This document shows positions 1-5,906 of a stretch of DNA of 5,996 bases, one piece after another. Source of the DNA: an uncultured Lachnospiraceae bacterium (GTDB lineage Bacteria; Bacillota; Clostridia; Lachnospirales; Lachnospiraceae); NCBI GenBank assembly GCA_945836355.1, contig CAMALD010000098.1, positions 1 to 5,996 on the forward strand, given 5' to 3'. A model generated the notes under the pieces. That model saw nothing but the letters and a program-made list of their open reading frames with translations, made no database searches and was not told where the DNA came from. Every line of letters starts with the position of its first letter. Within the stretch, counting starts at the first letter, position 1. The position numbers were made by a program, and so were the translations under genes.

Positions 1-1
1 T

Positions 2-208
2 AATAACGGATTTAATGATGGTTTTCATAACGGAGCATTATCTACCCTCATTGAACAAATTTGCCGAAAACTCCAAAAGAACAAGACTCCTGCTGCTATT
101 GCGGACGAATTGGAAAAAGACATGGACACCGTCAGCCGTATCTGCGAGGTCGCGAAGACCTTTGCGCCGGAGTATGATGTCAAGGAAATTATGAAACATG
201 TAAAATGA
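2..208 (+). CDS. C-terminal tail of a probable Rpn-family (PD-(D/E)XK nuclease / transposase-like) protein, 5' end outside window
   Basis: An open frame enters from the left edge (second base of the window) and ends at TGA 206-208, giving 68 residues with no start. The tail opens with glycine-spaced repeats (NNGFNDGFHNGAL), followed by a helical stretch reading LIEQICRKLQKNKTPAAIAD, then an acidic segment and a VKEIMKHVK end. From memory, Lachnospiraceae proteins annotated as Rpn-family recombination-promoting nucleases often end in this pattern: a Gly-rich spacer, then a short helical domain with K(T/K)P..IADELE. The nuclease domain would lie upstream, so the catalytic residues cannot be checked. 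It would be a cytoplasmic DNA-acting accessory protein of poorly known role. The frame is certain; the family assignment is moderate because only the tail is visible. Confidence 0.55.
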   Translation, partial: NNGFNDGFHNGALSTLIEQICRKLQKNKTPAAIADELEKDMDTVSRICEVAKTFAPEYDVKEIMKHVK

Positions 209-240
209 TAAGAACTCCGGAGAGTTTTCCGGAAGAGGCG

Positions 241-287
241 AAATAAAAAAGGCAGTAGCCATTGGGAAGAATCCTTTGACTATTGCC
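241..287 (-). terminator. Intrinsic terminator reading leftward
   Basis: On the minus strand the arms ggcaatag (280-287) and ctactgcc (251-258) pair over 8 positions with one A-C mismatch, and ttttttattt follows directly (250-241). This is the hairpin plus U-tract layout of a rho-independent terminator. On the plus strand the stem has a G-U wobble instead, but no good T-run follows, so the orientation is minus. The only minus-strand coding signal ending here is a short frame whose TAG stop (280-282) lies inside the stem. The terminator therefore probably belonged to a gene that is now mostly gone. Confidence 0.5.
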
Positions 288-414
288 TTAGTCTTATTGC
301 AATAGATTTAAAATGTACTGATTGCTTTGGTTTGCTTGCGCTAACATTGCCTGACCTATATTTTCCAACCTCCATGCATTTGTTTACTACGCAACGCTTT
401 GTATCAGCCTCCAT
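280..414 (-). other. Possible 3' remnant of a lost minus-strand gene (44 codons)
   Basis: A minus-strand frame runs from an ATG at 414 to a TAG at 280-282 and ends inside the terminator stem. It encodes 44 residues (MEADTKRCVVNKCMEVGKYR... ending SIAIRLRQ) that are basic and have no domain I recognise. No ribosome binding site precedes the ATG (the upstream bases read gcgtgtaatt). The frame continues upstream only to another ATG at 462, and that part is antisense to the XRE fragment. The best reading is the tail of a former gene whose body was lost when the sequence now right of about 411 was joined here. It may equally be non-coding. The plus-strand bases 209-411 hold no convincing gene. Confidence 0.25.
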
Positions 415-794
415 AATTACACGCAGGATTATGTAGCGTCTGTATTGGGTGTGGTACGGCAAACATACTCACACTATGAGACGGCAAGCGGGTGCCTAAC
501 TCGGAGACGCTTTATAAACTGGCAGGTCTTTATAATGTTCCGATAGATGATTTTATGCATCTGGCCATAGAGCTTGACAAAAATGTATATTATGATGCGC
601 CTGTGCCTTCTCCATCCAGTCTTGAATTAGCAGAACGCCTTGAATATTTTAATAATCCGAGCAATAAGAAAAAATATCTCTACAATACGAATCTCGAAAA
701 AGAGCTTCTGTATTACTTTGAAAGAATTTCTGATGATGACAAGAGGGAGATTATTGAATTTACCAAAATAAAAGCACGAAAAAAGCAAATGTGA
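412..794 (+). pseudogene. XRE-family transcriptional regulator, N-terminally truncated and frameshifted
   Basis: Plus-strand codons from 412 read HNYTQDYVASVLGVVRQTYS and then HYET. This is the helix-turn-helix of a Cro/CI-type (XRE) DNA-binding protein, from helix 2 to the end of the recognition helix. After the acg codon at 481-483 the frame shifts and continues in the next one as KRVPNSETLYKLAGLYNVPI, then a typical Lachnospiraceae C-terminal region ending EIIEFTKIKARKKQM before TGA 792-794. Inserting one G in the gg at 483-484 restores YETGKRVPNSE, the expected linker between the HTH helices, so a one-base deletion is the simplest explanation. The first helix and a start codon are missing: upstream of 412 the frame gives ATLCISL with no match to the usual LRxLREE lead-in. 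The downstream frame alone could start at GTG 492, but it would lack DNA-binding helices and has no ribosome binding site. The gene is called non-functional unless the frameshift is a sequencing error. Confidence 0.75.
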
Positions 795-809
795 GAATCA
801 TTCACAGAA

Positions 810-838
810 GAATAAAACTGCCTGCTTTGGGCAAGATA
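810..838 (+). promoter_or_regulatory. Weak candidate forespore (sigma-G/F type) promoter for spoVAC
   Basis: GAATA (810-814) matches the sigma-G -35 core. It is followed after 17 bases by caagata (832-838), which matches the CATnnTA-type -10 at about five of seven positions. Transcription would begin near 845, about 30 bases before the spoVAC start. spoVA genes are sigma-G-dependent in Bacillus, which is why this was sought. The -10 match is imperfect, so this is an inference. Confidence 0.25.
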
Positions 839-873
839 TCCGGGAAGAGCAATGATATCAGAGAGGAGTAATT

Positions 874-1407
874 ATGGACCCGGAGCAAAAGGCAAAAAAA
901 ATACAACGTCAGATGAAACCGGAGGACCGCAATCTGGTGGGACAGGTCATAGGGGAAAAAGATACCGAGAAGCAAAAGAAATTGTATAACCAATATGTGA
1001 AGAAGGCGACGCCGAAGCGAAGCTACGTAGGGAATTTTTGCAAGGCGTTTTTGGTAGGAGGTCTGATCTGTGTGCTGGGGCAGATTCTCACAAATGTGTA
1101 TTTGTCGCTGGGAGCGGAGAAGGAAGTGGCTGCGTCCTACACTACACTCAGCCTGATTTTTCTGTCGGTGCTGACGACCGGTCTGAACTGGTATCAGAAG
1201 CTCGCAGGCTTTGCCGGTGCGGGCAGTGTAGTGCCGATTACGGGCTTTGCCAATTCGGTGGCATCGCCCGCAATTGAATTTAAGCAGGAGGGTTGGGTAT
1301 TCGGAGTCGGATGCAAGATATTTACGATTGCCGGTCCGGTTATCCTGTACGGCGTGTTCTGCAGCTGGCTGCTGGGAGTAATCTACTGGGTAGGAAAAAT
1401 CATCTAA
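874..1407 (+). CDS. spoVAC: Stage V sporulation protein AC (SpoVAC), membrane channel subunit for dipicolinic acid
   Basis: This 177-residue protein has a charged, lysine-rich N-terminal cytoplasmic part (1-50), then hydrophobic segments at about 58-79, 88-108 and 140-175. Between them is the glycine-rich loop GFAGAGSVVPITGFANS (112-128), a hallmark of the SpoVAC/SpoVAEb family. The loop's continuation (SPAIEFKQEG) and the ending GPVILYGVFCSWLLGVIYW favour SpoVAC over SpoVAEb. The Bacillus protein is about 150 residues, so this copy has a longer N-terminus. The family is known to form part of the inner-membrane channel that loads Ca-dipicolinate into the forespore and releases it on germination, with SpoVAC proposed to be mechanosensitive. 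The start is ATG 874, behind a strong GAGGAG at 863-868. No spoVAD or spoVAE follows; instead a convergent gene begins 4 bases after the stop, with no terminator between. Confidence 0.9.
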   Translation: MDPEQKAKKIQRQMKPEDRNLVGQVIGEKDTEKQKKLYNQYVKKATPKRSYVGNFCKAFLVGGLICVLGQILTNVYLSLGAEKEVAASYTTLSLIFLSVLTTGLNWYQKLAGFAGAGSVVPITGFANSVASPAIEFKQEGWVFGVGCKIFTIAGPVILYGVFCSWLLGVIYWVGKII

Positions 1408-1411
1408 AGCA

Positions 1412-2437
1412 TTATCCGATGTACGCCTGCAGCAGACGTAGGGTATTTAAGGCTCCGTCCCTGTGGGAGCGCTCGTAACCGTGGGAGGCGTACACGCCCG
1501 GCCCAATCAGCCCGTGGCGGGCGTCGATACCCGCGCCGAGTGCTGCGTCAGCGTCCGAACCGTAAAACGGATAGACATCGGCGGCATAGTCAATCTTGTT
1601 TTCACGTGCGGCACTAATTAACGCGTGGACACATTTTTGATGATACGGGCCACGGCTGTCCTTGACGCAGATGGATACCTGCTTTTCGGTACATTCCAAT
1701 CCGGCACCGACGCATCCCATGTCGACCGAAAGCAGTTCCGTTACATCTGCCGGCACGGATGCGCATGCACCGTGACCGGTTTCCTCGAATACGGTGATGT
1801 GGTGGTAAACCCTGCGGGAAAGGACGACGGACTGCTCCTTAACATATTTCGCATAGCCTAACAGAATTGCGGTGCTGAGCTTGTCATCTAAGAAACGGCT
1901 CTTAATATACCCGGATTCGGTGATGCGAGTGCGCGGGTCAAGACATACGAAGGAGCCATTTTCGATTCCGAGCTTTTTGACTTCCTCCTTATCCTTGACG
2001 TTGGCATCCAGGAGTACTTCGATATTGTCAAAGGTGCGCTCCGTATGCTGGTAGTTTCCGTTGACATGGCAGGAGGCATCTGCAAGCTGAACGGTACCCT
2101 CATAGCAATTACCTTCCAGAGTGTAAATACGGCAATTTTCGGTCTCTACATTATTTGCATTCAGACCGCCGACCGGTGTGATGCGAAGTCTGCCGTTTGC
2201 CTTAATCTCGGATACCATTGCGCCGAGCGTGTCGGTATGAGCCATCACAAGAATGGCATCATCCTTGCCGCCAAGGTTCACTACCACACCGCCCTTGGCG
2301 GTCTTTACCGGTGCATAGCCGAGGCGTGTGTATTCCTCTGCCAGATAATCGGTCACCTTTTCGGTGAAGCCGGACGGGCTGTCAATCGAAAGCAGCCTCT
2401 GAAGCTGTTCTAATACATAATCCATATACTGTTCCAT
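1412..2437 (-). CDS. M42-family metallopeptidase (aminopeptidase/FrvX-CelM-like hydrolase)
   Basis: This 341-residue protein matches M42 family length and layout. The cytoplasmic family consists of co-catalytic two-metal aminopeptidases that trim peptides, usually as large oligomers. Visible candidate ligands in order are AHTDT (H67, D69), FLDD (bridging D184), VFEETGHG (catalytic E218 and metal E219), SVDMG (D239) and ASHGYERSH (H319). The VGGLN segment at 89-93 corresponds to the small inserted beta domain. All expected metal and base residues are present, so it should be active. The C-terminal His motif departs from the usual H-S-P-x-E form and, as I recall it, resembles the M42 branch linked to N-acetylglutaminylglutamine amide loci; the substrate is therefore open. 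The start is ATG 2437 behind ggaggg at about 2445-2450. It lies 44 bases downstream of the MATE gene on the same strand with no terminator between, so cotranscription is likely. Confidence 0.85.
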   Translation of the reverse strand: MEQYMDYVLEQLQRLLSIDSPSGFTEKVTDYLAEEYTRLGYAPVKTAKGGVVVNLGGKDDAILVMAHTDTLGAMVSEIKANGRLRITPVGGLNANNVETENCRIYTLEGNCYEGTVQLADASCHVNGNYQHTERTFDNIEVLLDANVKDKEEVKKLGIENGSFVCLDPRTRITESGYIKSRFLDDKLSTAILLGYAKYVKEQSVVLSRRVYHHITVFEETGHGACASVPADVTELLSVDMGCVGAGLECTEKQVSICVKDSRGPYHQKCVHALISAARENKIDYAADVYPFYGSDADAALGAGIDARHGLIGPGVYASHGYERSHRDGALNTLRLLQAYIG

Positions 2438-2481
2438 TTGTATCCCTCCATTTTATCTATAGAATAAAATTATTGGCAAAA

Positions 2482-3915
2482 TTATAATTTGATTTTGCTC
2501 CATTTACCGCCGGAAAAGCGCCAAAAGCCGGCAATAAAGCGGAAGCCCTGATCTACGATGAGGGAAATCCAGGCGCCCGCTAATCCAAGACCCGCAGGAT
2601 AACATAGCACATAGGTGAGGATTGGGCGGATGACGGCAATGCTGATCATTGAGGTGGCCGCAACAAAGGCAGAATCCCCCGCACCGCGCAGACAGCCGTT
2701 TAACACCACCTGTGAGGTCTGAAAATGGGTGGAGAATGCCATGATGACCATAATCGAAGCCCCTAAAGCAATGGTTGCTTCCTCCTTGGAGAACAGGCGG
2801 ATCAATTCGTATCTTCCGGCGATGAACAGCACAAACAAAAAGGTGGAGCAGATAAATGCCATGCGCTGGCCAACCTTGCCGTATATCGTGGATAAATCAG
2901 GGCGTCTGGCACCGAGATTTTGGCCTACCAAGGCAGAAGCCGCGATGCTTAAGCCATCTCCGAAGCAGAAGGAGAGATTCAGGATATTCATGCAGATTAA
3001 ATGTGTGGCGTATGGCGTCGGACCGAGTCCTGCGACAATCTTTGCATAGGCGAAGAAACCGATGCGCATGAAAACCTGCTCGATAAAGGCGCTGCTGCTG
3101 ACCTTGACAATCGGTGAGAGCACTTCTGCATTAGGGCTCCAGCGCCCCCTGCGCACAAGAGAAAGGTAGCCGTTTTTGCGCAGCAGGGTCGCAAAGGAAA
3201 TGGAGCATGAGGTGAGCGCTCCGAGTGCGGTGGCAATCGCTGCGCCCTTTACCTCAAGCCGCGGGAATATCCAGATACCGTTAATCAACAGAAAATTGAA
3301 GGTAATGTTGACTATGTTGGCTGCTATATTGGTGCGCATGGAAATTTTGGTATTGCCGCAGCCGCGCTGCGCCGCGTTGATGGTCAGATTCAATGCGGTA
3401 AAAACAATGCTGACACAGAGAATGCGGAAATATGCGATAGCATCCTCAAGATATACCGGATCGGCACCCGCGAAGGTCAGGATGGGACGCGCGAAAAGAA
3501 AGCCGAGCGTCGAGGTGAGCAGGGAAAGCATTGCGGAAAGCAAAATCGCTACACGTGTGGTATGGTTGGCACCGTCCCGGTCCTGCTGTCCCTTTCGTCT
3601 TGCCACCACGGCCGTAACACCGACATTAAGCGAAAAAATGATGGCGAGAAGAATGAATTTCGGCTGATTGGTGATGCCGACCGCGTTGATTGCATTCTCC
3701 CCGAGACCGCTGACCATCATGGTATCAAAAAAGCTGACCAGAGCAACGAGCAGGGATTCCAGCGCGGAAGGCCATGCTACCTTGAGAAAGGTGCGGTAGG
3801 CAGCTGCGCCGGATGGCATATCCCCGAGAGGAGTGGAATTTTTCATCATATGCTCAATGCCGAACAGATAAGCAAAAATAGTATGAAATTTTGACTTGGT
3901 TGCCTTTGTATTCAT
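2482..3915 (-). CDS. MATE-family multidrug/organic cation efflux transporter
   Basis: With the chosen start this is a 477-residue, highly hydrophobic membrane protein with about 12 helices in two homologous halves. TM1 carries AWPSALESLL and DTMMVSGLG, the signature opening of MATE proteins. The paired motifs QRGCGNTKIS (about 183-192) and CLRGAGDSAF (about 408-417) mark equivalent positions in the two halves, and VGQNLGAR (330-337) is another family motif. MATE transporters export cationic drugs or metabolites by Na+ or H+ antiport; the substrate cannot be told here. The start is uncertain. ATG 3915 is preferred because a candidate promoter and leader hairpin lie just upstream. ATG 3990 gives 502 residues but would precede that promoter and has no ribosome binding site. 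ATG 3849 or 3846 would also give a complete transporter of about 454 residues. It heads a probable operon with the M42 peptidase and diverges from spoVAF. Confidence 0.88.
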   Translation of the reverse strand: MNTKATKSKFHTIFAYLFGIEHMMKNSTPLGDMPSGAAAYRTFLKVAWPSALESLLVALVSFFDTMMVSGLGENAINAVGITNQPKFILLAIIFSLNVGVTAVVARRKGQQDRDGANHTTRVAILLSAMLSLLTSTLGFLFARPILTFAGADPVYLEDAIAYFRILCVSIVFTALNLTINAAQRGCGNTKISMRTNIAANIVNITFNFLLINGIWIFPRLEVKGAAIATALGALTSCSISFATLLRKNGYLSLVRRGRWSPNAEVLSPIVKVSSSAFIEQVFMRIGFFAYAKIVAGLGPTPYATHLICMNILNLSFCFGDGLSIAASALVGQNLGARRPDLSTIYGKVGQRMAFICSTFLFVLFIAGRYELIRLFSKEEATIALGASIMVIMAFSTHFQTSQVVLNGCLRGAGDSAFVAATSMISIAVIRPILTYVLCYPAGLGLAGAWISLIVDQGFRFIAGFWRFSGGKWSKIKL

Positions 3916-3925
3916 AAGAAATTGC

Positions 3926-3950
3926 GGTACGGTTCCTTTCCTGCCGTACC
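3926..3950 (-). promoter_or_regulatory. Leader hairpin with SD-like loop upstream of the MATE gene
   Basis: On the minus strand a perfect 7-bp stem, ggtacgg paired with ccgtacc, encloses an 11-base purine-rich loop containing AGGAAAGGAA. The hairpin ends 10 bases before ATG 3915. The loop holds the only Shine-Dalgarno-like sequence near that start, although its linear distance (about 18 bases from the GGA) is too long unless the stem is folded. It may present the SD to the ribosome, or act as a 5' stabilising stem-loop. Confidence 0.35.
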
Positions 3951-3955
3951 TTTCG

Positions 3956-3984
3956 ATTTTACCACATATTCCGATAAAATCCAC
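3956..3984 (-). promoter_or_regulatory. Candidate extended -10 promoter for the MATE-M42 unit
   Basis: The minus strand reads TGGTAAAAT (3964-3956), an extended -10 element of the TGnTAtaaT class with one mismatch in the hexamer. The -35 position 17 bases upstream reads gtggat (3984-3979), a poor match, which extended -10 promoters tolerate. Transcription would begin near 3949, at the base of the leader hairpin. This makes translation from ATG 3990 impossible for this transcript. Confidence 0.35.
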
Positions 3985-4123
3985 CCTCATTTAAAAAAAA
4001 GTTCGGAATGGACAAAGAAAAACATGGTTTCGGACAAGTAATACGGAAAAATCTGCATATACTAACAAGGATTTCAATCAGGTTCCGTATTAGACAAAAT
4101 CAAAAGAGAGGAATGAGGACAAA

Positions 4124-5632
4124 ATGGACAAGGATTCAGCATCCAATCAGCGGACGGACCGGCCGGTGGAGCAGACGCTGCAGGAGTGGAACGGGAAGCG
4201 CCTTTCCGACGGACTGGCGGAGAACATGGAGGAGTTTGACAAAATTCTTCAGGTGGAGAAGAATTTTGATATATTGAAAAGATATTTTTTAATCGGAGAC
4301 CGAAAAGCGTGCTTCTATTTTATTGATGGTTTTCATAAGGATGATATTCTGCAGAAATTATTGCAGTATTTTGCCGGGGTCAAGTCCGAGGATACGCCGC
4401 AGACGTTCGACGAATTGCTGCAGAAGCATCTTCCGTACGGAGAACTGGAGCTGGTGCGTGATACCGAAAAGCTTTTGGGTGCCATCCTGTCCGGAAAGCC
4501 GGCGCTCCTGGTGGATGGCTTTGGCGTTGCCGTGACCGTGGATTTCAGGGATTATCCGGCGCGCGGAGTGACGGAGCCTGACAAGGATAAGGCGATGCGG
4601 GGCTCAAAGGACGGCTTTGTAGAGACGCTGGTATTCAACACAGCGCTGGTCCGCAGACGAATCCGCTCACCGCAGTTCATGATCGAAATGCTTTCCGTGG
4701 GCAAGAGCTCGCGCACGGATATTGCAGTCTGTTATATGAAAAACCGTGTGGATAAAAAGTTTTTGCATACGGTGCTTGAGCGCATCCGCTCGATTTCGGT
4801 TGACGCACTCACGATGAACCAGCAGAGTCTGGCGGAATGCCTGTTTAGTGCAAAGTGGTTTGATCCGTTTCCGAAATTCAAGTATTCTGAGCGCCCGGAT
4901 ACGGCAGCAGCCTGCATTCTGGAGGGAAACATCGTGCTGCTGGTGGATAATTCACCGTCGGCGATGATCCTGCCTGCTAGCATTTTTGATATTGTGGAGG
5001 AGGCGGATGACTACTATTTTCCGCCCATTACCGGAACCTATCTGCGGCTTTCACGTCTGGTAATCAATATTCTGGCTATCGTTATTACACCGCTGTTTTT
5101 GCTGCTGGTCGACCATCCGGATTATGTGCCCGGAGGCTTTGAGTTTATCCGGGTTAAGGATACAATGAATCTGCCGTTAATCTGGCAGTTTCTGATTCTG
5201 GAGTTTACGATCGATGGGCTGCGGCTGGCCTCCATCAATACGCCCAATATGCTCAGCACGCCGCTCAGTGTGGTATCAGGTCTGGTCATTGGCGAGTTTA
5301 CGGTCAGCTCCGGGTGGTTTAATTCAGAAGCCATGCTGTATATGGCTTTCGTGGCGATTGCCAATTACACTCAGGTCAATTTTGAGCTGGGCTATGCGCT
5401 CAAATTTATGCGAATCATCTGTCTGCTGCTGACACACTGGTTTGGCATATGGGGTTTTGCCGGTGGTCTCATTTTTTCGTTATGCTGTATCTGCTTTAAC
5501 CGCACGATTGCGGGAAAGAGCTATATCTACCCGCTATTTCCGTTTCACTTCAGGGAGCTTGCCAGAAGAATATTTCGTGTTTCGCTGCCGGCGAGCGAGA
5601 AATACAGAAAAGAAAATAATTCGGAGCAATAA
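4124..5632 (+). CDS. spoVAF: SpoVAF / GerA-family spore germination membrane protein
   Basis: This 502-residue protein is close to Bacillus SpoVAF in length. Residues 1-300 form the soluble GerA-type domain with MRGSKDGFVETLVFNTALVR (158-177) followed by RRIRSP, the best conserved block, and SSRTDIAVCYM (195-205). Membrane segments follow at about 308-330, 352-372, 379-394, 401-417 and 427-458. The block AMLYMAFVAIANYTQVNFEL (403-422), then GYALKFMRI, is typical of SpoVAF rather than of the nutrient receptors GerAA/GerBA. The tail (480-502) is basic and cytoplasmic. In Bacillus, SpoVAF partners with FigP (YqhR) in the spore inner membrane and amplifies the germination response through ion release; no FigP gene is visible here. 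The start is ATG 4124, behind TGAGGA at 4114-4119. It is divergent from the MATE gene. A tatacta sequence at 4058-4064 is -10-like but lacks a clear -35. It ends at a strong hairpin terminator. Confidence 0.88.
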   Translation: MDKDSASNQRTDRPVEQTLQEWNGKRLSDGLAENMEEFDKILQVEKNFDILKRYFLIGDRKACFYFIDGFHKDDILQKLLQYFAGVKSEDTPQTFDELLQKHLPYGELELVRDTEKLLGAILSGKPALLVDGFGVAVTVDFRDYPARGVTEPDKDKAMRGSKDGFVETLVFNTALVRRRIRSPQFMIEMLSVGKSSRTDIAVCYMKNRVDKKFLHTVLERIRSISVDALTMNQQSLAECLFSAKWFDPFPKFKYSERPDTAAACILEGNIVLLVDNSPSAMILPASIFDIVEEADDYYFPPITGTYLRLSRLVINILAIVITPLFLLLVDHPDYVPGGFEFIRVKDTMNLPLIWQFLILEFTIDGLRLASINTPNMLSTPLSVVSGLVIGEFTVSSGWFNSEAMLYMAFVAIANYTQVNFELGYALKFMRIICLLLTHWFGIWGFAGGLIFSLCCICFNRTIAGKSYIYPLFPFHFRELARRIFRVSLPASEKYRKENNSEQ

Positions 5633-5639
5633 TAACAAT

Positions 5640-5675
5640 ACTGCCGCAGTCCGAACGGATTGCGGCAGTTGCTTT
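5640..5675. terminator. Strong hairpin terminator between convergent spoVAF and XRE genes
   Basis: The arms actgccgcagtcc (5640-5652) and ggattgcggcagt (5657-5669) pair over 13 bp with one G-U wobble around a 4-base gaac loop. On the plus strand a short T-rich run, tgcttt, follows (5670-5675). On the minus strand the hairpin is followed by tattgttatt (5640-5631). It lies 7 bases after the spoVAF stop and just past the stop of the convergent XRE gene, so it probably serves both. The T-runs are modest; the stem is strong. Confidence 0.75.
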
Positions 5676-5889
5676 AAATAGTTCTCTTGTCAGAAAGAGC
5701 GAGTATGTAGTCGGTTGATACCTGATAATATTTGCTCAATGAGATAATGTGCCGAATCGGCATTTCGTTGGCGCCACGCTCATATCTGGCATACATAGTC
5801 TGGGATATTCCGAGCACGTTGCGCGCTACGAATTCTTGCGTGAGGTCATTTTCGTGTCTTAAATCACGAATTCTTTTTTTGTAGTCCAT
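5674..5889 (-). CDS. Small XRE-family (Cro/CI-type) helix-turn-helix repressor-like protein
   Basis: This 71-residue protein is almost entirely one XRE helix-turn-helix. It reads KKRIRDLRHENDLTQEFVAR (4-23) with helix 2 beginning at TQEFVA, recognition helix around GISQTMYARYERG (27-39), then MPIRHIISLSKYYQVSTDYI, the usual closing helices. Proteins of this size act as cytoplasmic dimeric repressors, often of their own promoter or of a neighbouring mobile-element gene; the target is unknown. ATG 5889 is preferred because aaggaaagg (5906-5898) sits 8 bases upstream. A GTG at 5898, three codons further out, overlaps that ribosome binding site and is unlikely. The gene converges on spoVAF, and a 13-base direct repeat flanks it. 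Its HTH differs clearly from the decayed XRE fragment at 412-794, so the two are not recent duplicates. Confidence 0.85.
   Translation of the reverse strand: MDYKKRIRDLRHENDLTQEFVARNVLGISQTMYARYERGANEMPIRHIISLSKYYQVSTDYILALSDKRTI
5677..5689. repeat. 13-base direct repeat, copy 1 (inside the 3' end of the XRE gene)
   Basis: The sequence aatagttctcttg is identical to the copy at 5907-5919. This copy encodes the last residues (KRTI) of the XRE protein plus part of its stop. The spacing between copies is 230 bases. Confidence 0.8.
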
Positions 5890-5897
5890 TTGTGTCA

Positions 5898-5906
5898 CCT
5901 TTCCTT
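5898..5906 (-). promoter_or_regulatory. Ribosome binding site deciding the XRE start
   Basis: The minus strand reads aaggaaagg, ending 8 bases before ATG 5889. The alternative GTG start (5898-5896) begins on the last G of this site, which would leave it without usable spacing. Confidence 0.65.

Noticed and set aside
213..233. Small hairpins after the Rpn-like stop (aactc/gagtt or paired tccgga)
   Set aside because: The stems are only 5-6 bp, mutually exclusive, and have no T-run afterwards, so they are not convincing as a terminator.
38..262. Minus-strand frame antisense to the Rpn-like tail
   Set aside because: The plus strand reads through from the window edge with family-typical sequence. 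The minus frame lacks a ribosome binding site and runs through the terminator's A/T tract.
478..494. Programmed ribosomal frameshift in the XRE gene
   Set aside because: There is no slippery heptamer or downstream structure, and the gene also lacks its N-terminus, so decay or a sequencing error is more likely.
2045..2413. Plus-strand open frame (122 codons) opposite the M42 peptidase
   Set aside because: It is antisense to a protein with all M42 metal ligands, and its own translation has no recognisable domain.
3176..3667. Long plus-strand open frame (163 codons) antisense to the MATE gene
   Set aside because: It has no family features or ribosome binding site, and the opposite strand encodes a clear MATE protein with paired RGxGxS/T motifs. 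It is a shadow frame.
4036..4064. Possible promoter upstream of spoVAF (tatacta at 4058-4064)
   Set aside because: The -10-like element is decent, but the bases 17-18 upstream (caagta) match neither sigma-A nor sigma-G -35 sequences well.
4008..4277. Plus-strand frame overlapping the start of spoVAF
   Set aside because: The Arg/Trp-rich translation is typical of an out-of-frame reading. spoVAF has a good ribosome binding site and family motifs in the other frame.
16..4338. 15-base match tgatggttttcataa shared by the Rpn-like tail (16-30) and spoVAF (4324-4338)
   Set aside because: Both copies are in frame and encode the common residues DGFH, and the flanks differ. Coincidence in coding sequence is the simplest explanation.
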